Source: Christensenella sp. (GTDB taxonomy: Bacteria; Bacillota; Clostridia; Christensenellales; CAG-917). From it: DNA of 64,000 bases. The notes below the pieces were generated by a model. That model had not been told where the DNA came from. It saw nothing but the letters and a program-made list of their open reading frames with translations, and searched no databases. Every line of letters starts with the position of its first letter. The stretch's first letter is position 1. The position numbers were made by a program, and so were the translations under genes. This document shows, piece after piece, positions 19,501-28,296 of the stretch. Where the stretch lies: contig CP091723.1 in NCBI GenBank assembly GCA_022009775.1, positions 1,550,001-1,614,000 on the forward strand, given 5' to 3'.

Positions 19501-19650
19501 AAGGCGGCGGGCGAAGCGAAGAGAATTTTCGAGCGCGCGGACTTCCTTAAAGACGTGCTTGCAGACAGCATCTCTACAACCATTGACGGATTTGCCAAAG
19601 ATTGCGACATCAACGGCGAAACCGTGACCGTTTCTGTCAAGAGAGTATGA
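16543..19650 (+). CDS. ileS: Isoleucyl-tRNA synthetase
   Basis: A 1035-residue class I synthetase with an intact frame. The HIGH motif appears in PPTANGKPHIGHIL (about residue 47), the KMSKS motif in GIKMSKHKGN (about residue 586), and the editing-domain TTPWTLPSN and tRNA-binding WDTHGLPVE blocks are clear. It charges tRNA-Ile with isoleucine and proof-reads valine. The C-terminal region lacks an obvious zinc knuckle, fitting the eukaryote-like (ileS2) clade. The start has AGGAGTCACG before the ATG. No T-box leader was found in the 279 bases upstream, though one is common in Bacillota. The stop overlaps the next start (ATGA). Confidence 0.96.
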   Translation: MYKSVETNLDFVGREKEVLEFWKQEHIFEKSVAKNEGNPEFSFYDGPPTANGKPHIGHILTRVMKDIIPRYKTMKGYHVLRKAGWDTHGLPVELEVEKMLGIDGKQEIEKYGIEPFIKKCKESVWKYTDEWRKMSDRIGYWADMDNPYITYDNNYIESVWWALKQMADKGLIYKGYKIVPYCPRCGTALSSHEVAQGYKDVEETSVFVKFKVKSEENVYFLAWTTTPWTLPSNVALCMNGKEDYTKIKVNDEYFILADALIPTLFKDVDFVKVDTRKGSEYEFVEYEPLFDYDTGAKEKAYYITNDSYVTLTDGTGIVHIAPAFGEDDSKVGKRYNLPFVQMVDDRGRFRDAVYDFKGLFCKDADKYIIEKLKNEGKLFKTLRFTHSYPFCWRCDTPLLYYARSSWFVKMTDVKEKLLVSNDSVNWMPETIKNGRMGNFLENVIDWGISRERYWGTPLPIWVCNKCGKIHVIGSKAELREKAHLDHDVELHRPYIDDVKWECECGGEMIRTPEVLDCWFDSGSMPFAQWHYPFENKETFEKVFPADFISEAVDQTRGWFYTLLAVNTVLFDKAPFKNCIVLGHVNDKDGIKMSKHKGNVVDPWTVLDKQGADATRWYFYTTSAPWLPSRFHADAVSESQRKFMGTLWNTYAFFVLYAEIDKFNPLEHNLKDQKLTIMDKWILSGLNTLIKTVDEGLAEYKITDTARAIGDFVDVLSNWYVRRSRERFWGSDMTKNKEAAYTTLYTVLATLSKILAPFTPFLAEEMYQNLVRNFDKNAPESVHLCSFPIADESMIDPRLEEGMDNVLKLVVLGRAARNGSNLKNRQPLSKLFYNGRYELSNDLKELVEDELNVKSVEHSQDSNVFVSYDLKPQLRTLGPKYGAMLGKIRQLLQERAEEIVAAVRNGDLFKYDIDGKLIELAKDDLLINMKNKEGYSSESDGETTVVLDTELTPELIDEGIEREIVSKIQNMRKEAGFEVTDHIVIGYKAAGEAKRIFERADFLKDVLADSISTTIDGFAKDCDINGETVTVSVKRV

Positions 19651-20508
19651 AAATCGCACCCGACTGGAAAGAATATTCCGTCATAGCGACGGGCGACGGC
19701 GAAAAGTTGGAGAAGTGGGGCAATCTCACTCTCCTTCGTCCCGATCCGCAAGTCATATGGCACGCAAAAAAACCGCTTCGCTCCTATGAAAACATCGATG
19801 CGGTTTACGAGCGTTCGCAAACGGGGGGGCGGTATGTGGAAATATCGCCGTCAGATTCCGAGCGAATTTACGATAGGTTGGCGCGATTTGAAGTTTTCGC
19901 TCAAACTTATGGGCTTTAAGCACACAGGGCTTTTTCCCGAACAAGCGGTGAACTGGGACAGAATGATGAAACTCATCGAAAGTGCCGGGCGAAAAATCAA
20001 CGTACTCAATCTTTTCGGATACACGGGAGCGGCAAGCGTTGCTTGTCTCAAAGCAGGCGCAAACGTGTGCCACGTTGACAGCGCAAAGGCTATGGTGGAG
20101 CGTGCCGGTGAAAACGTAAAGTTGTCGGGGCTTGACAATAGCGGGATGAGATATATCATCGACGATTGCTTCAAATTCTGCCAAAGAGAAATTCGCAGGG
20201 GACACAAATACGACGCGATTATTCTCGACCCGCCGTCTTTCGGGCGCGGTCCGAACGGTGAAAAGTGGAAAATCGAAGAAGGCATATCAGAACTTGTCGA
20301 ACTCGTGGCAAACCTTTTGAGCGACGAGCCGTTGTTTGTGTGTCTCAACAGTTACACGACGGGACTTCAACCGACGGTTATGGCAAACATACTCAAACTC
20401 GCACTTCCGAAAAACGCGGTTATCGATGCCGACGAAATAGGACTTGCGACAAAGGAAGGGCTTGTTCTTCCGCAAGGTTGCACGGCTTTTGCAACTTTCA
20501 CAAAATAA
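19647..20508 (+). CDS. Class I SAM-dependent rRNA methyltransferase (RlmI-like), frameshifted
   Basis: About 286 residues once one extra G is removed from the seven-G run near 19826 (RSQTGGGMWKYRRQIPSEF). SAM binding is seen in NLFGYTGAASVACLKAG followed by acidic HVDSAKAMVERA. The catalytic region is DAIILDPPSFGRGPNGEKWK, the NPPF/DPPxF-type motif of 23S rRNA cytosine or guanine methyltransferases such as RlmI/RlmK. The N-terminal 90 residues carry the RPDPQVIW and FKHTGLFPEQAVNWD blocks of this family. Start codon ATG overlaps the ileS stop, so the two are coupled. The exact rRNA position modified is unknown. Confidence 0.85.
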
Positions 20509-20613
20509 GAAATATCGATATTCTATTCGACTGAAATCGGAATTTTCAAAATCATTCATTCGGTGGAATATCTCAAACGACACAAGAAATAATCGATAAA
20601 CGGAAAAAGAAAA

Positions 20614-21324
20614 ATGACTTACAAAGATTTGAAAATCGTATACGAAGACAATCACTTGCTCGTGGTCGTGAAGCCTTACGACGTTCCCGTGCAGGCGGAC
20701 GAAAGCGGCGATGCGGATATGTTGACAATGCTCAAACAGTATCTTGTCGAAACGCACAACAAACCTGGTGACGCATATCTCGGTCTCGTGCATCGTCTTG
20801 ATAGACCCACGGGCGGAGTTATGGTGTTTGCAAAGACGTCAAAAGCGGCGGCAAGACTTTGCCAACAAATTAGAGACGGAGAAGTGGAGAAGAGATATCT
20901 AGCAGTCGTAGAAGGTGCGCCGAGATACAAGGCGGACAAACTCACTTGCTATCTCAAAAAATTCCCGGATACCAACACGGTCAAGGTCGTTCCCGCGCTC
21001 AGTGAAGGCGCAAAATATGCCGAACTCGACTACAAAGTGCTTTGTCAGAAAGGCGATTATTCGCTTCTTATGGTCAATCTCGTGACGGGGCGCGGACATC
21101 AGATAAGAGTGCAACTCTCCAACATGGGCAATCCCATCGTCGGAGACAAGAAATACGGCAGCAAAACGAATTCGCACTTGTCTTTGTGGGCAACCGAACT
21201 TCGCTTTGCGCACCCGGTGAGCGGAAAAGAGATGACTTTCAGAGTTTATCCGCCGGAAGTTGCGCCCTGGACGTTGTTTGACCTTGACGCATATCTTTCG
21301 GTCACTATCAAAAACTGCTATTGA
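20614..21324 (+). CDS. RluA-family 23S rRNA pseudouridine synthase
   Basis: A 236-residue enzyme isomerising uridines in rRNA or tRNA. The catalytic Asp is in GLVHRLDRPTGGVMVFAKT; also present are YEDNHLLVVVKPYDVPVQ at the N-terminus, EKRYLAVVEG and RGHQIRVQLSNMGNPIVGD near the C-terminus. It lacks the N-terminal S4 domain of RluD, which fits the small RluA/RluC-like type common in Clostridia. It follows the methyltransferase by 105 bases with nothing recognisable between, and a good terminator follows. Confidence 0.92.
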   Translation: MTYKDLKIVYEDNHLLVVVKPYDVPVQADESGDADMLTMLKQYLVETHNKPGDAYLGLVHRLDRPTGGVMVFAKTSKAAARLCQQIRDGEVEKRYLAVVEGAPRYKADKLTCYLKKFPDTNTVKVVPALSEGAKYAELDYKVLCQKGDYSLLMVNLVTGRGHQIRVQLSNMGNPIVGDKKYGSKTNSHLSLWATELRFAHPVSGKEMTFRVYPPEVAPWTLFDLDAYLSVTIKNCY

Positions 21325-21398
21325 TTGAAAAAGTATTTAGGAGTATGAAGTCAAATTTTCGTACGAGATTTGACGAAAGAAATATTGGTTTTGAATGC

Positions 21399-21428
21399 AA
21401 AAAAATCGGCTGAAATGCCGATTTTTTT
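21399..21428 (+). terminator. Terminator of the ileS-methyltransferase-pseudouridine synthase group
   Basis: A-run, ATCGGC/GCCGAT stem, 6-base loop and T7, about 75 bases after the pseudouridine synthase stop. Confidence 0.85.
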
Positions 21429-21574
21429 ATATGGTGAAAATTTGTGCAAATATTTTTGAAACGCGCAATTTGTCGAATATCGTCGCATTTTAGCGTCAGT
21501 TTTTTGAAAAAAGGCAATAGGAAAACAACCGCTGTCGCAGTTTCTTGCTTTTTTTCAATTTTTATCGTTGGGTT

Positions 21575-22064
21575 TTATAAATTCTTCGCTACGAAATATT
21601 TGTCCTGTTTTATTCTTTCGTGTATCGGAGCAATGTATTTGTCGTTGCCGTATTCTTTATCGAGCCAGTCTTCGGTGTATCCGCATCGTCGCAGATTGTT
21701 TGCAAAATCTTCTTCGGCGTTTGCTATTCGTCTGAAAGCGGTGCGGAGCGCGATTTTGTGGGAGTCGGCAATTTCCTGAAAGGTTTTCTTTTGCACTATT
21801 CGTTCGACGAGTATTTCTCTATCGGCGTCAACCATTTTGTCGAGAGCCTTTTTTACGATAAATCGCAGGTTGACGATTTTGCGTTTTTCTTCTGTCAGGT
21901 CAAGGATTTCACCTATTAATTGTTCGGTGCTTACGCCGATTTTCAGATGACGGCTTTGAAAACTCGATCTTACGCGACTTTCCACGCCCTGAGTTGAGTT
22001 CTTTTGCGATTTTTGGCAAAAGCGAATAAGCAACAAGTGCAGTGTTGCTCCAGTTTTTGTTCAT
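21575..22064 (-). CDS. Sigma-factor-like HTH protein of unknown role, frameshifted
   Basis: About 162 residues when one extra A near 21950 (CTGAAAATCGG) is removed; start ATG at 22064 has AAGGAGAAAG upstream. The N-terminal 30 residues (MNKNWSNTALVAYSLLPKIA) are followed by a linker, then a helical region with DREILVERIVQKKTFQEIAD and KIALRTAFRRIANAEEDFAN, which resembles the region-4 helix-turn-helix of sigma-70 factors and YlxM-type proteins. No region 2 is visible, so it is unlikely to be a complete sigma factor. It may be a DNA-binding regulator. It is transcribed alongside ylbJ and tmcAL but separated by 118 bases. Confidence 0.6.
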
Positions 22065-22182
22065 AACTTTCTCCTTGTTTTTGTGAAATATAGTGAAATT
22101 TATCACTCCATGCCTACACAATAAAGGACAAACGAGCAAAAAGTCAATATTTTGTGTCACACTTTTTTCTCTTTTTTCCGTT

Positions 22183-23145
22183 TTACAGTGAAAAACCGAT
22201 AAGATAAGCGCAAAGAGCGGATATAAGACATTGCGTGACTTTTCGAAGCGTCATCTCGAAAAAACCGACGCCTGCTTTTGACAGAAACGTATAGTTTTGA
22301 AGAGTTACCGAAAGTCCGCCGAGCGAAACTATGCCGCTTGCTATCGCGCAGGCAAGTTGAGTGTCGCCGACGTTTGCGCACGCAATGCCGCCGCGCGTCA
22401 TTTCTATTAGCCCGTAAACGATTGCGTTCAGCGATTGACCTAGAAGAGACGGCAGCGAAAACGTTGCGTTTTCAAAACCGATAAGTGAGAGCGTGTCCAC
22501 GAGCATGCCGCAAATCACGATATATCCGCCGACGTAAAGCATGTTGACGGTGGCTGTTGAAACGACTTTTGACATAACACCGTCAACGTCGTACGTACGC
22601 ATCGCCGTGACGTTTTGCGTCTTATCCTTTTTTGCACGGTATATAAGCCCGTTGAGAATTGCGCCGATATAATGCGAACAAAGCACTATCCAACCTATGC
22701 GCTCGTCGTGGAATATTGCGCCGCCAATCGTGCCTATCATAAATATCGGTCCGGAAGTCGAACAAAACGCGCACGCCTTTTTTGCGTCGGACGTTGTGAG
22801 TATGCCCGATTCGTATAGTTCGCAAATCGTGCTTGCGCCGACAGGGTATCCGCAAAGCATACTCAAAAACAGTGCATATGCGCTTTCTTTGGGCGCATTG
22901 TACATAAGTTTTACGGGCTTTTCACCGAGTTTGGATATTGCGCCGACCGCTCCCGAATACGTCAAAAGCAACGAGCAGAAATAGAACGGGAAAAGGGACG
23001 GCAATACGCTCGTTGCAAACAATGCGAGTCCTTTTCTTGCCGAGTCAAGATAATATTCGGGTTTTGCAAGCATAAAAGCCATAAATGCCAGTATGCCTAT
23101 GCAACCGAACGCTTTGGGGGCATACGCTTTGACGTTTATTTTCAC
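22183..23145 (-). CDS. ylbJ: YlbJ-like sporulation integral membrane protein
   Basis: A 320-residue membrane protein with about eight hydrophobic segments and the nucleoside-recognition (Gate) architecture: GLALFATSVLPSLFPFYF near residue 40, SMLCGYPVGASTICELYESG near 95, and CSTSGPIFMIGTIGGAIF near 127. In Bacillus subtilis YlbJ is expressed in the mother cell and needed for heat-resistant spores; its transport activity is undefined. In B. subtilis ylbJ lies close to ylbM, the tmcAL homologue, and the two genes are neighbours here as well. With gpr it supports a sporulating host. Confidence 0.83.
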   Translation of the reverse strand: MKINVKAYAPKAFGCIGILAFMAFMLAKPEYYLDSARKGLALFATSVLPSLFPFYFCSLLLTYSGAVGAISKLGEKPVKLMYNAPKESAYALFLSMLCGYPVGASTICELYESGILTTSDAKKACAFCSTSGPIFMIGTIGGAIFHDERIGWIVLCSHYIGAILNGLIYRAKKDKTQNVTAMRTYDVDGVMSKVVSTATVNMLYVGGYIVICGMLVDTLSLIGFENATFSLPSLLGQSLNAIVYGLIEMTRGGIACANVGDTQLACAIASGIVSLGGLSVTLQNYTFLSKAGVGFFEMTLRKVTQCLISALCAYLIGFSL

Positions 23146-23352
23146 GATTTAATATATACTTGCTTTGCAAAATAAATATGAGCGCGCAGTTTTTGCACGC
23201 TCACTTATTTTTATTGTCATATCGGAATTGAGTGCGACAATTATTAGATTTTATGATATTTGAAAACGAATTATCAGTTTTTCTGTTCGTTATATCCGCT
23301 TTGCAAATCCTTTATTTTCAATGAATTATCGGTCTCTTTCGCCAAAAGCGTT

Positions 23353-24445
23353 TCAATAGCAAAGTTTCAGTATCTTTGCCGCTTTCTCGTCAAGGTCTAT
23401 AAGCGGTCTGACGGGGGACGACTTTTCGCAGTCGCTGGGTTTGAAGTAAAAATATCCGTCCGACGATGCAAGAAGCGCGAACAACGCTTTTTTCTTTGAC
23501 GGTTTGCACGCAAGCACGGTGCAGTACGGTTTTTCGTCTTTTGCAAGAGCGATGAGTTCTTTTTGAGCCCTATCGTCGCACAAGCCGCAATGCGCTTTAT
23601 CGTCGAACGGGTGTAGCGTTTGCTTGTGAGCGAAAGATATTCGTCCATATTTGTGAACGACGCCTGACTTATGCGGTTTTCCATGCCTTCGCTGATGTTG
23701 GCGATTTCTCTGAGTTCGTCGGCGGTCATTGCCTTCATGGCATAAGTGGATATTGTGTTGTATTTCTCAACGCTCGTAACGCTCGTCAAATCCACGAATG
23801 GCGGAACGAAAGCCGATACGTCGGCATTTTGACGCATCAAATCGCGTATTTTGGTTGAAGAAAGATATTTTTTGCCGTCGTCGGGTTTGCGCTCGACGGA
23901 ATGATATTGCACTTTGCCACCATACGCCGCACCTGCTTTCATATATTCGACAGCCAAAATGTTGTTGGGGGATTGAAGCATATTCGAGATGTCGGGGCGG
24001 ATTTTGTCAAGTGCGAGAGTGCGCGACTTTGCAACGGAATATCCTTCCGACAAATAGCCTTTGAGAAGATTGGATACGTCTTTTGACTCGCTTGCCATAA
24101 ATTCTGCCGCCATATTCAAGTCTTCGAGCTCATCCGTTTCCGTGCCGAAAGAGAGCGTAAACTCACCGAGCATGGACAATGTTTTCAGTGCGCCCTCGGC
24201 AAAGCCTTTTGCGGCGGAGAGAGAGTAGACCGTGGGAAGTTCGAGCACCAAATCCGCACCTGCCTGCAAAGCCCAGTTTGCGCGCGTATATTTGTCCGAG
24301 ACGCATAAATCTCCGTGTTGAGTGAAAGAACCGCTCATCACCACGACTAAAACGTCCGCGCCCGTTTCGCGCTTTGCTTTTTGAGTTGTTTGAGATGTCC
24401 GTTGTGAAACGGGTTATATTCTGCTATGACGGCGGTTATTTTCAA
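23353..24445 (-). CDS. tmcAL: tRNA(Met) cytidine acetate ligase (YlbM), two frameshifts
   Basis: TmcAL forms N4-acetylcytidine at the wobble position of elongator tRNA-Met from acetate and ATP. Correcting a missing A near 24382 (LKQLKKAKRETG) and a missing T near 23585 (RIAACLCDDRA or AALCDDR) gives about 364 residues, close to family length. The nucleotidyltransferase signature is in AVIAEYNPFHNGHLKQL, followed by MSGSFTQHGD and ADLVLELPTVYSLSAAKGFAEGA. The most likely start is TTG at 24445, with GGAG six bases before it. The use of acetate is notable given the neighbouring pta-ackA genes, though this may be coincidence. Confidence 0.85.
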
Positions 24446-24545
24446 AATACTGCTCCATTTTGTTTGCTTTTTATTTTTTAAGTCCTTATAATTATAACTG
24501 AAAATAAAACAATTGCAATCAATTGCAACGTATTAGGAGTTTTAT

Positions 24546-25548
24546 ATGACGCAATTTGTCGAAAACCTGATGAACAGAGCAAGCAAACTCAACAAAACTA
24601 TCGCTCTTGCCGAAGGCACTGACGTTCGTGCCGCAAAAGCGGCGGAAATTCTGACCAAGAAGGGCGTGTGCAAAGTCGTTCTTATCGGCAACGAAGACGA
24701 AATCAAGACGAAATTCCCCGAAATCGACTTCACGGGCGTGTCCTTTGACGATCCCAAGACAAGCGATCACAAAGCGGACTACGCAAACACTCTCTTTGAA
24801 CTTCGCAAAGCAAAAGGCATGACCGAAGAACAAGCGCTCAATATCGTCACGACCAACAATATGTTCTATGCGTGCGTAGCGTTGAAGCGCGGCGACGTGG
24901 ACGGCGTCGTGGGCGGTGCGGTGTTCAGCTCGGCAGATGTGTCTAGAGCGGCATTCCAGGTTATCAAAGCGGCACCCGGCATCAGTTCGGTGTCCAGTTG
25001 CTTCGTCATGGTTCCGCCCGAAGAATTCAAATATAAGAAATATCCCGCATACATATTCTCCGATTGCGCGGTTATTCCGTATCCCACGAGCGACCAACTC
25101 GCAGACATCGTGGTTGCGGCGGCAGACAGCGCAAAGAAGATTTGCGAAATGGAACCGAAAATCGCAATGCTTTCTTTCTCGACGAAAGGAAGTGCAAAAC
25201 ACGAATCTATCGACAAAGTGCGCACGGCATACGAAAAAGTCAAAGCAGAACATCCCGAAATCAAGGTTGACGGCGAACTTCAACTCGACGCGTCTTTGGT
25301 TGACAGCGTAGCGGCACAAAAAAGCACCGGGCAGTGAAGTTGCGGGACAAGCAAACGTTCTCATTTTCCCGAATCTCGACGCAGGCAACATCGGCTATAA
25401 ACTTGCACAACGCTTCGGCAACTGCATGGCAATCGGACCGATCATGCAAGGTCTTGCACTCCCTGTCAACGATCTCAGCCGCGGTTGCGTGGCAGAAGAC
25501 ATTGCGGCAGTCGCGGCAATCACCGCTTTGCAATCAGTCAAAGACTAA
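24546..25548 (+). CDS. pta: Phosphate acetyltransferase, frameshifted
   Basis: Interconverts acetyl-CoA and acetyl phosphate. About 333 residues after removing one A from the six-A run near 25320, which joins VDSVAAQKAPGSEVAGQANV to LIFPNLDAGNIGYKLAQRFG. Family blocks include IALAEGTDVRAAKAAEIL, GDVDGVVGGAVFSSADVSRA, SFSTKGSAKHESIDKV and ELQLDASLV. It is the short, single-domain form typical of Bacillota. RBS TAGGAG precedes the ATG by eight bases. ackA begins 12 bases after the stop, forming the classic acetate-producing, ATP-generating operon. Confidence 0.94.
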
Positions 25549-25560
25549 GGAGTTTACAAA

Positions 25561-26753
25561 TGAAAATTCTCGTTATCAATGCAGGCAGTTCGTCTCTTAA
25601 ATACCAACTCATCGACATGCAGAACGAAGAAGTGCTTTGTAAAGGAATTTGCGAGCGTATCACGTTCACTGGCGGCGAGCTCACTCAAAAGACAGCAGAC
25701 GGCAGAAAACTCAACATCAAGCAAGATATGAAGAATCACACCGAAGCAATCGAACTCGTTCTCAAAGCAATGGTGGACGAAAACTACGGTGCAATCAAAT
25801 CCATATCCGAAATCGGCGCGGTCGGACACAGAGTGCTCCACAGCGGTGAAGATTTCAATTCTTCAGTGGTTATCGACGACGAAGTTATCCGCATCTGCGA
25901 AAAGAATGCGGAACTCGGTCCGCTCCATATGCCCGGCAACATCGCTTGCATAAAGAGTTGCAGAGAAGTTATGCCCGGTGTGCCTATGGTTGCGGTGTTC
26001 GACACCACTTTCCACAGCACGATGCCTGCAAAGGCGTATATGTACGGCATTCCGTATTCGGTATACGAACAATACAAGGTGAGAAAATACGGTTTCCACG
26101 GCACTTCTCACAAATTCGTCAGTGAAGAGACAATTAAACTTCTCGGCAAGAAAGAAAGCAAGATTATTGTTTGCCATCTCGGCAACGGCTCTTCCATTTC
26201 CGCCGTCAAAGACGGAAAATGCCTTGACACGTCAATGGGCTTCACACCGCTCGAAGGTCTCGTTATGGGCACTCGCTCGGGCGATATCGACCCTGCGGCA
26301 AGCGAATATATCCGTGCAAAACTCAATATGACGCCCGAAGATCTCGTGCAATATCTCAACAAAAAGTGCGGTATGCTCGGTGTGAGCGAATTGAGTTCGG
26401 ATATGCGCGACCTTGAAAGTGCGATAAACGAAGGCAACGAAAAGGCAAAACTTGCGGTTGAAGTTGCGGCATATCGCATCAAGAAGTATATCGGCTCTTA
26501 CGCTGCGGTGCTAAACGGCGTTGACGCAATCGTGTTTACCGGCGGCATCGGCGAGCATAGCGATCTTATGCGCGCGCTTGTGATGAGCGATATGGAATAT
26601 CTCGGCGTTGACTTCGACTTCGAAGCAAACAAGGGACGCGGCGACGGCGTGAGAGAGATCTCCAAGCCCGACAGCAAGGTCAAAGTTATCATTCTTCCCA
26701 CCAACGAAGAACTCTCAATCGCAAGAGAAACTTTGCATCTCACCGCAAAATAA
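25561..26753 (+). CDS. ackA: Acetate kinase
   Basis: Transfers phosphate from acetyl phosphate to ADP, giving acetate and ATP. The 397-residue frame is intact and begins MKILVINAGSSSLKYQLID at 25561 with TAAGGAG upstream; an open extension upstream overlaps pta and is not used. Visible motifs: HRVLHSGEDF, VFDTTFHSTMP with the catalytic-site residues, KYGFHGTSHKFV, CHLGNGSSISAV, DTSMGFTPLEGLVMGTRSGD and FTGGIGEHSDLMR (ATP site). Co-transcribed with pta. A 13-bp inverted repeat follows before rpmF. Confidence 0.97.
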
Positions 26754-26779
26754 GCAAAACGAAATATACGATACGACTA

Positions 26780-26825
26780 ATTTTCGGACGATAAGACAAA
26801 AATAAAGGTCAAATCGTCCGAAAAT
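26780..26825. repeat. Perfect 13-bp inverted repeat between ackA and rpmF
   Basis: Arms ATTTTCGGACGAT and ATCGTCCGAAAAT with a 20-base loop and no T-run. It could be an intrinsic hairpin protecting the ackA mRNA end or a protein site. A gene for DUF177/YceD, often found here before rpmF, is absent. Confidence 0.6.
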
Positions 26826-26867
26826 GCAAAAAATATGTATATTTATTGTCAACTTTTCAAAAAGCGT

Positions 26868-26896
26868 TTGACATATTTATGTATATTTTATATAAT
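26868..26896 (+). promoter_or_regulatory. Promoter of rpmF
   Basis: Perfect TTGACA, 17-base spacer, perfect TATAAT; the consensus match is the best in the window, as expected for a ribosomal protein gene. Confidence 0.85.
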
Positions 26897-26943
26897 CAAA
26901 ACGCTGTGTAAAAGCAACAGTTGTACAAATTGGAGGTAAGAAG

Positions 26944-27129
26944 ATGGCAGTACCTAAAAATAAAGTTTCGAAATCAAAAACGAATTCCCGTTTTGCAAAC
27001 TGGAAACTCAAAACCCCGGGTCTCGTAGAATGCCCGCAATGCCACGAACTTAAAAAGAGCCACCAAGTATGCCCGAAGTGCGGATACTATGATGGTGAAC
27101 AAGTCGTTCAAAAAAAGAGCGAGAAGTAA
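26944..27129 (+). CDS. rpmF: 50S ribosomal protein L32
   Basis: A 61-residue protein starting MAVPKNKVSKSKTNSRFANW. Two CxxC pairs (CPQC and CPKC) form a zinc ribbon, so this is the zinc-binding C+ form. GGAGG precedes the ATG. It is monocistronic: its own consensus promoter lies upstream and a strong terminator follows. plsX, the usual downstream partner, has a separate promoter. Confidence 0.96.
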   Translation: MAVPKNKVSKSKTNSRFANWKLKTPGLVECPQCHELKKSHQVCPKCGYYDGEQVVQKKSEK

Positions 27130-27151
27130 TCGAGAATCGTTGCAAGTAATA

Positions 27152-27182
27152 GGCGATATGCAAACGCATATCGCCTTTTTTT
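27152..27182 (+). terminator. Terminator of rpmF
   Basis: Ten-bp stem GGCGATATGC/GCATATCGCC, 4-base loop, then T7. Confidence 0.92.
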
Positions 27183-27183
27183 C

Positions 27184-27212
27184 TTGATATATTGGTTATT
27201 GTTTGATATAAT
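27184..27212 (+). promoter_or_regulatory. Promoter of plsX-rnc
   Basis: TTGATA, 17-base spacer, perfect TATAAT. A GCGCGC-rich hairpin (27238-27253) lies in the leader just before the ribosome-binding site. Confidence 0.7.
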
Positions 27213-27264
27213 AACTAACGAAATATAAATAAACATCGCGCGCTCGTGCGCGCTTGGGTGGGCT

Positions 27265-28292
27265 ATGAAAATTATCGTTGACGCAATGGGCGGTGACAAC
27301 GCTCCCGAACAAATAGTCATTGGCGCAATCGAAGCCATCAAAGCAGATAAAGATTTGTCCGTCGTTCTCGTCGGCAAAAGAACGATATCGACGCCGTGCT
27401 TTCCGAAAGCGACGGCAAATACGATAAAGAAAGAATAGAAATCGTTGACGCAGGGGACGTGATAAGCAACGATGAATCTCCGACGATGGCTATAAAAACG
27501 AAGAAAGAAAGTTCGCTCGTGAAAGCGTTCGATTTGCTTATGAGCGATGAAAACGCAGACGGTTTCGTATCCGCCGGCTCAACGGGCGCTGTTCTCGTCG
27601 GTGCGTTTATGAAAGTGGGCAGAATAAAGGGCGTTTCTCGTCCTGCGCTCGCGCCCGTGCTTCCAACTCTCAAAGGGAACGGAGTCGTGCTTTGCGATTG
27701 CGGTGCAAACGTCGATTGCAAGCCGGTAAATCTGCAACACTTTGCGATTATGGCAAGCGCATACGCAGAAGCGATGCTCGGTGTGAAAAAGGCAAGGGTA
27801 GGGCTTCTCAACAACGGAGCGGAAGCGCACAAAGGCAATGAACTCACGCAAGAAACGTACAAATTGCTCTCCGAGACGAAAGGTATAAACTTTGTCGGAA
27901 ATTGCGAAGCGCGCGACATTCTTTCGGGAGATTTCGACGTTGTCGTGTCCGACGGTTTCAACGGCAATATCGCGCTCAAATCGGCAGAAGGCACTGCAAA
28001 AACCATGCTTTCTCTCATAAAAGAAGGCGTGTATAGCGGTGGACTTCGCTCTAAAATCGGCGCACTGCTCTTAAAACCCGTCTTTAAGAAAGTCAAAAAG
28101 AAAATGGACTACAACGCGCACGGCGGCGCGTGCTTCCTTGGCGTGAACAAGGTAGTGGTGAAATCTCACGGCTCTTCGAAGGCGAAATCTATCACCGCAA
28201 GTATATTGCAAGCAAAATCTTTGGCGGAACGCAACGTGCCAAAAACCATAAAAGACGGCATAGACGCACTCAAAGACGAAGCCGAAGCGTAA
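27265..28292 (+). CDS. plsX: Phosphate acyltransferase PlsX, frameshifted
   Basis: PlsX makes acyl phosphate from acyl-ACP, the first committed step of Bacillota phospholipid synthesis. The N-terminus MKIIVDAMGGDNAPEQIVIG starts at 27265; one base appears missing near 27380 (GGCAAAAGAACG), after which the frame continues DIDAVLSESDGKYD. The total is about 342 residues. Conserved blocks: ADGFVSAGSTGAVLVGAF, RPALAPVLPTLKG, LCDCGANVDCKP, FVGNCEARDILSGDFDVVVS and GGACFLGVNKVVVKSHG. rnc starts four bases after the stop. No acpP or fab gene lies between them, unlike many relatives. Confidence 0.92.
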
Positions 28293-28296
28293 AGTT

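Noticed and set aside
21575..22064. Complete sigma factor
   Set aside because: Only a region-4-like HTH is visible; region 2, needed for -10 recognition and core binding, is missing.
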